A stretch of DNA of 64,000 bases from G963664935 sp963664935 (GCA_963664935.2 CAXXSE010000007.1:806001-870000); one strand, 5' to 3'; counted from the stretch's first letter, positions 19,160-29,908 are shown. Notes: a model not told the origin generated them from the letters alone. Numbers and translations: made by a program.

Positions 19160-19277
19160 TCACAACACCATACGAAACCCCACGTTGTAGCTCCGATCGC
19201 TGGGATCGAGCCAGTTACGAAGGGCACAGCGCACACTCCTACTACCATAGATCCAAGCGCCGCCACGCAACACACGA
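19160..19277 (-). other. DGR variable region, copy 2
   Basis: On the coding strand the end of the gene is alternately identical to and different from copy 1 (22628-22744). Identical blocks are CGTGTGTTGCGTGGCGGCGC onward, GTGCGCTGTGCC in the middle, and GTGGGGTTTCGTATGGTGTT through the stop and about 20 bases beyond. Between 19185 and 19250 there are 18 base differences in 13 codons, nearly all at first or second positions. Thirteen have A in one of the two copies. That is the footprint of adenine-directed mutagenic retrohoming. Confidence 0.9.
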
Positions 19278-22170
19278 ACTTCCCCTTCTTTGGGGCCAGG
19301 CGGATTGGACTGAGGGCGTCTGCCGTAGTAATCTTCATCGTACCAATCGTTGCACCATTCTACGACGTTTCCAGCCATATCCAGGAGGCCTTCCGGGGAA
19401 GATCCGGTGGGATACAAGCCGACCGGGATTGGATGACCAATGTTAGAATCGAAATTGAGGCGCGATTCGTCCGGTTCTTGGTTCCCCCAAGGGTATTTCC
19501 GGCCGTCACCCCCGCGAGCGGCCCTTTCCCATTCGGCCTCGGTGGGGAGCCTTCCACCCGCCCAGGAACAGAAGGCTCGGGCCTCGTACCAACTTACCCC
19601 CACCACCGGTCGATTTGGAAATTCCAACTGGTTTTCCCAATTCTCAGGTTGTTTAAACTGCGAAAAGCCACCCTCGGTCCAGTAATCCTCGTTTTCGTAA
19701 CCTCCATGATCCACAAAGCTTCGATAGGTCGAAACGGTCACCGAGTAACGGCCGATACGAAAGGCATCAAGAAACACTTCATTGACCGGCACCTCATTTT
19801 TGTAAGCTTCTTCATCGTAGCCTGGATCCTTCGAATTTTCCTTTTGCGCGCCCAAAAGACAGGTTCCTTCAGGAATATCCACCCACTGCTCCGGATTATT
19901 GTCGTTCAAGCGCGGATCGCCCGCCTGCCCAAGCGCATCTGCTGCTGCCAAGCTGTCTTGAAACGGTATCGACTCTGGGGATCCCGCTTCGAATATCCCC
20001 ATCACTGAATCCAAGATATTAGAGAAACGATCGTCACCTGGATGATACGAAAAGGGCGACAGGTCGCGTAGAACAGCCCCCAACAAACCGACACACCGCG
20101 CTTTATCGGCCAGCGACGATGAATCACCAAGATGGTCCATAAAATCCTCAAACAATCCATCGACTTTACCGCGGCCTTGTTGATGGAGAATTCCAAACAA
20201 CAGCAAAATTACTTCGCGCCATTCAGGGAGATAGACCGGCGACGGTCGTTGCCACAAGATCGATCGTTGTTCGGTCTCCCCCGTCCAGCCACGGCCCGTG
20301 CCGTCAGATATTCCTGAAAAGTAAGATGCCAAAAGCGAATATCGTTGCCGCGCTTGACCACGATACCGCTGTCCAACTCTTCTTCAGCGAGAAATCTTTC
20401 CGCGCGTTGGATCTTCTGGCGGGGAACTTCCATCGGGTCACCTCCCGATACTAGCGCCAGTTCGTCCGCAATCCGTTCCGCCGCATCCCGCCGACCGATT
20501 TGGATCTGCCTGCCACTCGCATTGTTCTGGATCGTCAACGCCAGCTCCTGAAGTATCTCAACACATCGGTCGGAGGCCAGTCTGCCGGGCCGCCTTTCCC
20601 GAGCGCGTGATAACCAGGTGATGATCGATTCGTACAATTCGGCGCGTTGCTCGGGAATACGCTTTTCGTTCCAATGCACCACCGCCAAGGCCGTCAACAT
20701 TACCGGATTGCGCGCCAGCCGGCGTATTTCCGCCTGACTGCGAAGTGCATCGATTAACTCCCGACGATGTGCTTTTGCCTCGGAAGGGGCATCGATATGA
20801 ATCGCATCGCACCAATGCCTAAGAAATTCTTCGATCGCGCGATTGGGCAGATCGGCAATACGCACTTCGGAAAACCCCGGCAAGATAGCATCGCCAAGAT
20901 AGGCGCCGGGACGGGTGGTCACCACAAAGCGGCATTGGGCAAAAGTCACGGCGAGATTTGCGATCAATCCTGACACTGCTTCCCTTTCAACTCGATCGCT
21001 GGCCTCATCAAGACCGTCAAGCATGGCCAGGCATTGCCCTTCTTTCAAACGATTCTGGAACCACTTTGCCGATAACCCGGCATGATCTCCAGCATCTGTT
21101 TTTTCAAGATAGGTAGCCAATCGATTCGACGCTTTTGACGGGTGCTCTTTTCCACCCCCAGTCCTGATAAAGCGGGTCAGACCCTCCACCGATATCATCA
21201 GCGGAAACAGTGGCTCATCCAGGCCAAGATCTATTGGACCCGAATCGGATTTTTCACCGGTCTGCGACTGGATCAGGGAAAAGGCCACCCGTTTCAAAAA
21301 CGTGGTCTTGCCCGACCCGGGATCGCCGATGACCACCAATAATCTTTCCGACAAGGCTTCCTGCAATGGAACGTGCTCCCGCCGCAATTTCGAGCCTGCA
21401 TCCAATGCTTCCCGTTCATTGCGCTTTTTGGATTTGAGCTCATCGCTTTGTCGGTTCAGCGTGGTTAAAGGAATATAAAGCTGATCGATAGGAAAGCGAT
21501 GCGGCTTGCCGCTTCCGACTTGAAGACCACGGATATCGATATAGCCTGTTCGCTCCCTGAGGAATTTCAGATATTTGCGAAGGTCTCCTGAATTTGCATT
21601 GAGCACCAAACTACTGTGATGCCGCGTGATCCAATCGTGCAATGCTTCGGCAACTTTGGCTCTCAAACTTTCGGGAGTAGTGAATTCACTTCGTATTCCT
21701 TTGACATCGACCCATTCCTTGAAATTCTTGAGATGTTCGATCCGATCCTGCACCTCTCCCAGGAGTTTCGCCGTAGCTTTGCCTTTCCACATTGCCTCAT
21801 TTAAAGCGTACTCCTCTTTCAGTTCCAATGGCCAATCAAGAGTTTCGTCTATCACAAAAGCCAGAATCTCTTTATCCTCGTCTTCTGATGCCTTCAAACA
21901 TTCCAGCCAGGTGATGCTTTTATCACCTTTTTCCGGCTGGTCGGGCGGAACCCAACCATAACGATGAGCGATGACCACAACCACCACATCAGACCCGCCC
22001 ACAAGTTCCATACATTTGTCGTAGGGTGGATGACTTCCGCTGGCGGGAAAGTATTCCTGCATCCTAGGCGCGAGACCAAGCGCCAATATAGTCTCCCGAA
22101 CCTGTTCGCGGTAGACTTTTAAATCCTGTGCTGTAGAGGATACAAAAACAATGGGTGTTGAAGCAGGCAT
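19160..22170 (-). pseudogene. DGR target 2: DUF4062-NACHT-FGE/C-type-lectin receptor, one frameshift
   Basis: Two frames, 22170-20209 and 20332-19160, join near 20270-20300 (TARAVAG to WTGETEQRSILWQ); one base restores about 1003 residues. Residues 1-110 are DUF4062 (IVFVSSTAQDLKVYREQVRE). NACHT follows: Walker A GDPGSGKTTF near 280, Walker B LAMLDGLDEASD near 383, FVVTTRPG near 418. Helical repeats lead to a C-terminal FGE-sulfatase-type (C-type lectin) fold from about 763: PEGTCLLG, GVSWYEARAFCSWAGGRLPT, GNVVEWCNDWY, then VLRGGAW. The last 39 codons are a DGR variable region. NACHT STANDs of this build are thought to sense ligands through the diversified lectin and signal through DUF4062; that is family knowledge plus inference. 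The gene upstream is a broken avd. Confidence 0.9.
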
Positions 22171-22263
22171 AGGAGTTACGAATTCTATATGGAATAAGGT
22201 AATGACATGGTTGATAATATAAAATCGTTGGCTGAAAACAGCACTATCTTAGGTTTAAAGTTT

Positions 22264-22536
22264 TTAACTATCCACCGATAAACAATTTAGATCCCTGGCC
22301 AATCGAAATTGGATCCGCAACAGTTCCAGTTCAAGATTAACATCCTGTAATGTTGCCAAGCGATCCTGGTTATATTTGGCGAAAACCAAACGTTCCAGGA
22401 TATGATAAAGCCGGTTCGCCATTCTGTCGCCAAGCGTAAAGCGGTGAGTGCGTGGAAACTGTGCGATATGACGGCAGCTCCAAACGACCAGCTAATACAC
22501 CTTGTCAATGATTAAGAGGTCCTCTTTTGCCTGCAT
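22264..22536 (-). pseudogene. avd: DGR accessory variability determinant, amber-interrupted and short
   Basis: Starts at the ATG at 22536 (MQAKEDLLIIDKVY), then TAG at 22492-22494, then LVVWSCRHIAQFPRTHRFTL, GDRMANRLYHILERLV, LATLQDVNLELELLRIQFRL and ARDLNCLSVDS. The FPR-x-x-RFTLGDR-x-x-NRL core is characteristic of the Avd four-helix protein that partners the DGR reverse transcriptase. The codon replaced by TAG is usually Asp or Glu. About 30 residues of the usual C-terminus (after the LLS... segment) are missing. It lies between the two target genes, all on the same strand. No reverse transcriptase or template repeat was found next to it. Confidence 0.85.
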
Positions 22537-22627
22537 TATCCGGTTAGCCCGTCTTAAAATGAGTGACTAAGGAAAAATAAGGGGTAAAAGTGTAAAGCGG
22601 TTAAGGGGTAAAAGTCCTGGCAGAAAA

Positions 22628-22744
22628 TCACAACACCATACGAAACCCCACGATGTCGTACCGATTGTTGGGATCGCCCCTGAAACGAATGGCACAGCGC
22701 ACATCCCTACCTACATCGATCCAAGCGCCGCCACGCAACACACG
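22628..22744 (-). other. DGR variable region, copy 1
   Basis: The variable window is 22653-22718, encoding W-I-D-V-G-R-D-V-R-C-A-I-R-F-R-G-D-P-N-N-R-Y-D-I-V-G-F. It is flanked by blocks identical to copy 2. Reading back mutated sites to A predicts a template with AAT/AAC codons, roughly W-I-N-N-N-R-N-V-R-C-A-N-R-N-R-N-D-P-N-N-R-N-N-N-V-G-F. No such template is present in the window. Identity through GTGTTGTGATTTTCTGCCAG past the stop is the likely initiation (IMH) side. Confidence 0.9.
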
Positions 22745-25572
22745 CCATTCCTCGTCCCTTTTATACAAAGAATTACACCACTCCCAAACATTACCGGCAG
22801 CATCGTCGAGATCATAAGCCTTCGATCGTGAACCGGGAAACAAACCGACAGGCGTCGTCACGCCTAGTTTCAATTCCGCACTGTTACAAATCCCATCCCG
22901 CCATTGATCACCCCAAGGGAATTCATCACCATCGGGTCCACGCGCCGCGGCCTCCCATTCTTGTTCCGTCGGCAAGTGGCCACCGGCCCAAAGGCAAAAC
23001 GCCTCGGCCTCATAATAAGATACACCGACCACGGGCTGGTTTGGCCCGTTCCATTGGTTATGCCGCCAATATAGGGGCTCAGCGCTTTGCCGTTCTTCGC
23101 GCCACACCCAACCTTCGTCGGACCACCATTGTCGGTTGCCGTAGCCTTGATCGTTCAAAAATACCGCGTATTGGGCATTGGTGACCGGATATCGGCTAAT
23201 TCTGAATGGCGTTTTAATCGCGTAAGGCAATTTTCCTCTCCTAAAAGGTAAGAACTGGCTTTTATGGTCATAAAACCATCGCCACTGTGATCGCGCAGAT
23301 CCTGCTGAATACGCGGATCACCCAAACGACCCAATGCCAGCCCTAACAAATGACGTTCCACAAGCGATTTCTCACTGCCGATTGCCTGCAAACAGAGGGC
23401 TTTAAATCCCTTAAGCTTTGATTCAGGCAATTCATAACGCCGGCCCTCGAGAATTTGCAGGCAATCCGATACCACGACAGCTAAACCCAAGCGCTCCATA
23501 TCCACCGCTTCCAACAAACGATCCAATAGGCGTGTGGCGCGTTCCGGGGTCGAATTGCGACTCAGTAAGGCCGCGTAAACAAAGGAAATACAGTGTCGCC
23601 AATGAGGCACTGTGGAACGTTCCAGGAATATATCGAATAATCGACCCTCGTCTTTGTCGAGTAAGCGTTGTGCAGCCAGAAAGTCTTGAAAAGACAAATG
23701 ATAAAAGGCCGCACGCCGATCCGACCGGGGTAATAAAAGACCCGAATCGGACAACAACTGTTCTCTCGCTTCCACCACGTCTTTATAGCCGCGTTCCTGC
23801 CAAAGATTGTGCTCCAGGTAAGCTGTCAGCATGCGTTCGATCTCGTCCCAGGTGACTTCGGCCTCCGGACTTTCCCGGCTCTCACCCAAACTTTCACCGG
23901 TGTGCATACCATGGGCAATCACACCCAGACGCGCGCGGACGATATCCACCTTTTCGAAACGCCGATACAGCGTGCTATCGACAATTCGGCTAAACAGGTC
24001 GTATTTGTCTTGTGGCAGGCGGCCGCCTTCGTTATAAATCACGCAAACCGCGGTCAACAATAAAGGATTGGCCACCAAATCGTCGAGACCGTCGCGGGCG
24101 TCGATATGCCCAAATAATTCAGCAGCTTTATCGCGGGCTGTGTCCATACTTTCCTCAGCAAGGTAAAACCAGCGTTCTGCCAATAAACGCTGCACAGCAT
24201 TGGGTAGGTCTTCGATGTGTGCACTTCGAAGCCCAAACCGGGTCACATCAGAGTCGTTCAAACCGTAGGGACGTGCTGTTAATAGCACCCGGTTTCCTTG
24301 GCTATACCATTGAGGTATGGCACTGTACAACCCTGACAACAAGCGCCGCCGCGGACACCAGGCTTGATCGTCTATCCCGGCCTTCATCGGTACTTCATCA
24401 ACACCGTCGATAATGATCAAGGCGTTTCCATTAGCGAAGTGGGCTTGAACGTCTTGCCAGCTAATGCCATCCGGATGCTTGTTTTCAAACCAGATTCCCA
24501 TCACCTTTTCGAATTGGGCGGTGGATAGTTCAGGGCTTTCCACCTGTATCAGAACATGCCAAAAGTCCCTCAGCCTGACCAATAACGGTAAACGCCCCTT
24601 TATTTTTTCAGGAAATTTTTCGATGAATTCATCGACTGTCGTCAAAGGATGTTCAGGAAGGGTACCGCTGCAGGCAAGCCATGCCACTCAACGACAGAAA
24701 CTGGATTTTCCGGAACCTGGAGCACCGGGTACGTATAAAGACGATTCGTTGAGAATATCGAGTAGCAATCTGGATTTGGAATCGGGGCGAAAATCTTCGT
24801 TGGACGCGGATTTGGTTTTTTTGTTGCCGTCTTCGTCTATAACTTGGGTTGTCAACGGCACATAGATACTGGTCAGCCGGGCAGGATAGCGCTCTTTGGT
24901 ATCCATGCCCAGTAGATCGATATTGCTGCACTGGGGTTGTAACCAGTCGAGATACCTTTGAGGTACGATAGGTGATTTTTCAGCACTCGATTTAGAACCG
25001 CCTACACTCTCTTTCGAACGTTCGACCAAAGGAAATTGGTCTTGTAAAATCCACCGTAGGTGGTTGTCGACTTGTTCGAAAAACCCTCTTTCGGCACCAC
25101 GTACACCTTCATAGGCACCCGTGATGCCTTTGGCTTCGAGTTCCTCCTTGAATTCACAAACCTTGAGATATTGTTTGACACCCTCAGTACCACGCGGCAA
25201 ATCCGGTTTTTCATTGAAATAAAATAGAATCCAAGGACTACCCAAGTCACCCCAACGCCTATAGGCGTCCCTGAATTCCTTTTCGGTGCCCGATCCGTGT
25301 TGGTCCGTAGGTGTACCAAATCGCGCCGAAAGGATGCCTAAATAGATGCCATATTCTGGAGTTTGGCGGTCAACAACGTCCTGGGCTTGTGGACCAATTT
25401 GCGGAGCAACGTCTTTTTCCCAACGCCACAGCTCTAATCGCACCTGGCGCTCATCGCCCGCAGTGCGATTAATACGGTCGACAACCTCAGTGAGTACTTT
25501 GCGCTCTGCACCCACATCGCCCGGCGATGAGACGAAGACCTTGACCAACTTTATATGCTCGGATTTAACCAT
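22628..25572 (-). pseudogene. DGR target 1: DUF4062-NACHT-FGE/C-type-lectin receptor, nonsense and frameshift
   Basis: Three open pieces: 25572-24688, 24687-23155 and 23230-22628. The first two are in one frame, split by a TGA at 24688-24690 directly after Walker A (APGSGKSSFCR, stop, VAWLACSGTLP); TGG (Trp) is the likely ancestor. The second break is near 23225, where restoring one A in GAAAA gives GEEKLPYAIKTPFRI. The restored length is about 981 residues. Domains: DUF4062 (VKVFVSSPGDVGAERKVL), NACHT with Walker A near 287, Walker B ALIIIDGVDEVP near 387 and VLLTARPYGL near 430, helical repeats, then an FGE/C-type-lectin fold from about 780 (ISRYPVTNAQYAVFLND, GVSYYEAEAFCLWAGGHLPT, GNVWEWC, VLRGGAW) ending in a variable region. 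It is first in the minus-strand order target-avd-target. Confidence 0.9.
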
Positions 25573-25673
25573 CGTGGCCCTTCCCCTGATTTAATGAGTC
25601 GGCTACAGAATAAAGAATATTATCGTACCGGTCTACAGAGATTGTCGCGAAAATAGGACAGTCGAATAACTGT

Positions 25674-25727
25674 ATAACTGGGGTCAGATACACATTAAAC
25701 ACTTAACTCGTATCTGATCCCGGTTAT
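25674..25727. repeat. Palindromic element with GGGGTCAGATAC arms
   Basis: ATAACTGGGGTCAGATAC and a mirrored GTATCTGATCCCGGTTAT with two mismatches, about 18 bases between. The perfect version is at 43545-43668. A dispersed REP-like or MITE-like family. Confidence 0.75.
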
Positions 25728-25860
25728 CTTACGAATCTTAGAAATGGCCCCTGTACCGCCTTGAGACGGCGAGCTATACCCCTGATGCTTACGCCTTCAT
25801 TAGTCTCCTTTAAGGTTGAAACCATCGCCTTTCAGGCGATTAGCTTTAGCTCTTGATTTT

Positions 25861-25895
<35 letters not shown>

Positions 25896-26277
25896 AACGT
25901 ACACGTTAACGAGTTTTAGCATCACTTGCGAGGCGTTGAAACCCTGCAATCTGCAATCTCACATCTTGCCTAAAAGCAAAGAACATCATCCATATTGAAT
26001 GCAATGACCAAAAATCTATCGAGGCTTCGTAACCATCTATTTTTCATGCTCTAAAATGAGATTAACTCCGTTCACGAGCACGAGCACGTTCACGGCCTAT
26101 GAACGGGTCTTTAACCCATATCCGGACTTTCAGTCCGTAACACTAACCCTCCGTCTTTTAGACGGTGGTTGTTAAGTGATACGGAAATGTTTGTCGAAAA
26201 TTGCAATATATCAAAACCAGCGTCGGTAATTAACCTAATCAGGTAGATTGGTATAAAATTGATGCGGAGGTAGAAGT

Positions 26278-26538
26278 ATGGGTATGAATATAAAAGATCA
26301 AGTGGCTCACGATCTAGCTCGTGAGCTTGCGAGTATTACTGGACAGAGCCTCACCGAAGTTGTCAAAACTGCTTTACGGCGTGAATTAAACCGCGCCAAG
26401 ACTACGCATCATATGAAAAAACGTCCGCTAGCTGTGCGCCTGGATGAGATTGCTTTGCGTTGCGCGGCTTTACCAGACCTTGACAAACGGTCCCCCGAAG
26501 AAATCATCGGCTACGACAAGAACGGACTTCCGGATTGA
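26278..26538 (+). CDS. vapB: VapB-type antitoxin (Rv0623-like)
   Basis: 86 residues. GGAGG lies 8 bases before the ATG at 26278. The N-terminus (MGMNIKDQVAHDLARELASI) followed by TGQSLTEVVKTALRREL is the short ribbon-helix-helix-like DNA-binding region of the Rv0623/PSK-type antitoxins. The C-terminal part (DKRSPEEIIGYDKNGLPD) would wrap the toxin. The stop overlaps the toxin start by one base (TGATG), giving translational coupling. The pair probably represses its own promoter. Confidence 0.9.
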   Translation: MGMNIKDQVAHDLARELASITGQSLTEVVKTALRRELNRAKTTHHMKKRPLAVRLDEIALRCAALPDLDKRSPEEIIGYDKNGLPD

Positions 26539-26924
26539 TGGTGGTCGATACCTCGGCGATTGTGGCTATCCTCTTCAACGAACCGGAACGCGAGCGTTTT
26601 TGTCACAAAATTAGCGCGGATAACACTCGACTAATATCCGCCGCAACACTTATGGAGACAGCCTTGGGCGTTGAGGCGCGAAAGGGCGAACTCGGTCGCT
26701 CGTTACTCGATTTGTTTATCCATGAGACTGGGATGGTTATCGTTCCCTTTGACGCCGCGCAAGTTGATTTCGCCCGCCTTGCTTGGCGGATCTACGGTAA
26801 ATGGAAACATGCGGCAAGTCTAAATTTCGGCAATTGTTTTTCATACGCTCTCAGTAAAGCCGCGGGGGAGCCGCTACTGTTCAAGGGAAATGATTTCCCT
26901 CGGACGGAGATCGATAGATGTTAA
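26538..26924 (+). CDS. vapC: VapC-type PIN-domain toxin, one acidic residue changed
   Basis: 128 residues from the ATG at 26538. PIN-domain acidic residues are seen in VVDTSAIVAIL (Asp) and ATLMETALGVEAR (Glu). The third region reads LNFGNCFSYALSK, where close VapC relatives have NFGDCF; codon AAT stands in place of GAT. The later KGNDFPRTEI Asp is kept. VapC toxins are Mg-dependent RNases that cut tRNA or rRNA, and the Asp in NFGD helps bind metal. The toxin may therefore be weak or dead, though the gene is otherwise whole. Confidence 0.9.
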   Translation: MVVDTSAIVAILFNEPERERFCHKISADNTRLISAATLMETALGVEARKGELGRSLLDLFIHETGMVIVPFDAAQVDFARLAWRIYGKWKHAASLNFGNCFSYALSKAAGEPLLFKGNDFPRTEIDRC

Positions 26925-27169
26925 TTGTTTAAGCGTTGATATTTGTTGTCAGGTAGCTCTAAGGACATTTATTCTTCCTTTGCTCTTGTGTCTCCAGAAC
27001 GACATCAACCGATAACAAAATGACAAACCATTACTCCCTCTTGATCGAAATGCTCGAAAATATAGGGTGATGTATCAACACTTTTCCAGGCAAATCCTAT
27101 AGGTCTGGAGCAGACCAAGGGGCATATTATTCCACCAAACCTTCCCCAACCTTAACAATCTTCATGGCG

Positions 27170-28579
27170 TTAGTCATTAGTGCCGCCTTGAACACCCGTC
27201 AAATCGCCTTTGGTGATAATCACGTGATCACCGTTAGTCACCATTTGACAGCGCTTGAGTTCATTGATTACGGCTTGATTCAAATGGGCGTGATCGGTGG
27301 TATCCACATCGAAGATAAGGGGATACACCCCACGAAACAACGTGACCCGCCGACAGGCTTTTTCACTCGAGGTAAACGCGAAAATTGGAATCGACGATCT
27401 CACGCGGGACATCCATAAGGGCGTTGAACCCGATTCGGTATGCGCGACAATGGCTTTTATTCCGTAATGATTAGCGACGAACATTGTCGATTTTGCAATC
27501 GCTTCGTCGGTTCTTTCGAAGCGGGTTTCGTTCTTCCTTTCGAAAGTTTGGGTTTGACGTCGTTTTTCCGCTTCCAGGCATACACGGTGCATGGCCTCAA
27601 CGGCTTTGACCGGGAACTTTCCAACGGCCGATTCGCTCGAAAGCATCACCGCATCGGTACCGTCAAAAACCGCATCGGTGGCAACGTCGAATACTTCCGC
27701 GCGGGTGGGTAAGGAACCATAGGTCATGGATTCCATCATTTGCGTTGCGGTAATGACCGATTTATCCATTTTTCGGGTCAATTCGATTAAATGCTTTTGT
27801 ACCGATGGCAAAGCGGCATCACCGATCTCGACACCCAAATCGCCACGGGCAATCATAATTCCATCCGACACCGCTATAATTTCTTCAATGGCGTCCAATG
27901 CTTCCGCGCGCTCAATTTTAGCGATAATCCCCGCTGTTCCACCGGCTTCGGTTAATAACCTTCGGGCTTCTTCGATATCCGCGGCATTTCGCGGAAACGA
28001 AACCGCAACAAAGTCGGCGCCCATCCGGGCCGCTGTTTTGATATCGTTTTTATCCTTTTTCGTTAGCGCGGCGGCTGATAGTCCACCGCCTTGCCGATTG
28101 ATGCCTTTGCTGTCCGACAATTCTCCACCAACAACCACCTTACAGACCACCTTTGAACCGTCAATTCTTTCCACGGTCAATGTGACACGCCCATCATCCA
28201 AAAGCAAAGTATCGAAAGGTTTAACTTCCCGGGGAAGGGTTTTATACTCACATCCAACTTGATTTTGATCGCCGGCGTTTTCGTCCAAATCAACATCCAA
28301 TACGAATCGTTGGCCTTCTTGCAGGTATACCGAGTTTGATCGAAAACGGGCGATTCTGATTTTTGGCCCTTGCAAATCCGCAAGAATAGCGACGTAATGA
28401 TCGGTTTTTAAGGTTTGAGCGTGTACCGCCGTTGCCCGCTCAATATGCTCTTCGGGCGAGCCGTGGGAAAAATTCAACCTGACAACGTCCACGCCCGCTT
28501 CAAACAGGTGCTCCAAAACTCCCGGTTTATCGGTCGCGGGACCCAGGGTCGCGAGTATTTTGGTTCGCCTCAAAGCCAC
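27170..28579 (-). CDS. pyk: Pyruvate kinase
   Basis: 469 residues, normal for a bacterial type II enzyme. A GTG start at 28579 opens MALRRTKILATLGPATDKPG. Visible signatures: VRLNFSHGSPEEH (substrate and K+ region), IIAKIERAEALDAIEEII with the catalytic Lys, GIMIARGDLGVEIG, and ITATQMMESMTYGSLPTRAE. It converts phosphoenolpyruvate and ADP to pyruvate and ATP, the last step of glycolysis. It lies 15 bases after gap and is surely in the same transcript. Confidence 0.97.
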   Translation of the reverse strand: MALRRTKILATLGPATDKPGVLEHLFEAGVDVVRLNFSHGSPEEHIERATAVHAQTLKTDHYVAILADLQGPKIRIARFRSNSVYLQEGQRFVLDVDLDENAGDQNQVGCEYKTLPREVKPFDTLLLDDGRVTLTVERIDGSKVVCKVVVGGELSDSKGINRQGGGLSAAALTKKDKNDIKTAARMGADFVAVSFPRNAADIEEARRLLTEAGGTAGIIAKIERAEALDAIEEIIAVSDGIMIARGDLGVEIGDAALPSVQKHLIELTRKMDKSVITATQMMESMTYGSLPTRAEVFDVATDAVFDGTDAVMLSSESAVGKFPVKAVEAMHRVCLEAEKRRQTQTFERKNETRFERTDEAIAKSTMFVANHYGIKAIVAHTESGSTPLWMSRVRSSIPIFAFTSSEKACRRVTLFRGVYPLIFDVDTTDHAHLNQAVINELKRCQMVTNGDHVIITKGDLTGVQGGTND

Positions 28580-28594
28580 TAGCTTATTGTATTT

Positions 28595-29608
28595 TTAAGC
28601 CGCGTTCATTAAGGCGATAGTGGTATCCAACATACGGTTCGAAAAACCCCATTCGTTATCGTACCAAGCCAGGACTTTCACTAATGTCCCGCCCATCACT
28701 TTGGTGAGAGGGGCTTCGTAGGTGGAGGACGCCGGGTCGTGGTTAAAGTCGATGGAGACTAATGGCTTATCGTTGTATGCCAAGACACCCTTTAATGGGC
28801 CTTCCGATGCTTTTTTGAGAATGTCGTCGATTTCGCCTTTGGACGTATTCCGGCTCGATGTAAAGGTCAAATCGACCATGGACACGTTTATGGTGGGCAC
28901 GCGAACAGCAAATCCATCAAGCTTACCGGCCAGTTCCGGAAGAACTAAGCCGACTGCCGCTGCTGCTCCGGTGTTTGTCGGTATCATGGATTGTGTGGCC
29001 GAACGGGCGCGGCGTAAATCGGTATGATAAACATCGGTCAAGACTTGGTCGTTGGTGTAGGAATGGATGGTTGTCATTAAACCGTGTTCCAATCCAATCG
29101 TTTCCGTTAAAGGTTTGACCAAGGGAGCGAGACAATTGGTCGTGCACGATGCATTGGAAATAACGGTATCGCTGGCCTTTAAAATATTGTGATTTACGCC
29201 GTAAACGACGGTTGCATCGACGTCGTTTCCTCCGGGTGCGGAAATGATCACTTTCTTGGCGCCTGCCTTAATATGAGCTGAGGCTTTTTCCTTCGAGGCG
29301 AAAAACCCGGTCGATTCATGAACCACGTCAACATCCAATTCGGACCAGGGCAGGTCGGCGGGATTGCGTTCCGAGAGAACACGAATTTTATCGCCATTAA
29401 TTATCATATAGTCACCGTCTACTACGACTTCATAGGGAAACTTTCCATGGACCGAATCGTATTGGGTTAGATAGGCATTGGTGCCCGAGTCGCCCAAATC
29501 GTTGATGGCGACAATTTTAATTTCGTCGGTACGCCAGGCTTCGTATAGCGCACGCATAATATTCCGTCCGATACGGCCATACCCATTGATTGCAACTCTA
29601 AGTGTCAT
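28595..29608 (-). CDS. gap: Glyceraldehyde-3-phosphate dehydrogenase, type I
   Basis: 337 residues. The Rossmann start VAINGYGRIGRNIMRALYE binds NAD(P). ISNASCTTNCLAPLVK near residue 150 carries the catalytic Cys, and TTIHSYTNDQVLTDVYHTDL the catalytic His. WYDNEWGFSNRMLD closes the enzyme. It interconverts glyceraldehyde-3-phosphate and 1,3-bisphosphoglycerate. A purine-rich GGAGAAAG lies before the ATG. It is first gene of a gap-pyk pair. Confidence 0.97.
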   Translation of the reverse strand: MTLRVAINGYGRIGRNIMRALYEAWRTDEIKIVAINDLGDSGTNAYLTQYDSVHGKFPYEVVVDGDYMIINGDKIRVLSERNPADLPWSELDVDVVHESTGFFASKEKASAHIKAGAKKVIISAPGGNDVDATVVYGVNHNILKASDTVISNASCTTNCLAPLVKPLTETIGLEHGLMTTIHSYTNDQVLTDVYHTDLRRARSATQSMIPTNTGAAAAVGLVLPELAGKLDGFAVRVPTINVSMVDLTFTSSRNTSKGEIDDILKKASEGPLKGVLAYNDKPLVSIDFNHDPASSTYEAPLTKVMGGTLVKVLAWYDNEWGFSNRMLDTTIALMNAA

Positions 29609-29908
29609 AGACTTTCTCCGCGGTTGGTAGCTGATTAACGTATAAAAAAGAGTATCCTTCGTGCGTAGAGACCATCGTTGAACCGGTCACGGTTGGCCGG
29701 AAGTCGTCGATCAGGATTTGGGTTCGTGTCCCTGAGCAGGGAGATAGTAAGAGAACATAACCCTGTCATAGGCGAATGACAGAGCGAATAAAGAATATCT
29801 AGACGACTCGCTTTGATCTCATAAGCATAGAATTTAACTAACAATTTTAGCAATCAGCGATGGCTGCGTCCAGTTATTTCACATATCCGAATCGCAACAT
29901 CAATGCAA
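29609..29908. promoter_or_regulatory. Leader and promoter region of gap
   Basis: 300 bases between gap and a divergent-looking membrane gene that in fact reads the same way. No gene is supported. It should hold the gap-pyk promoter, but I cannot place -35/-10 boxes with confidence. Confidence 0.35.
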
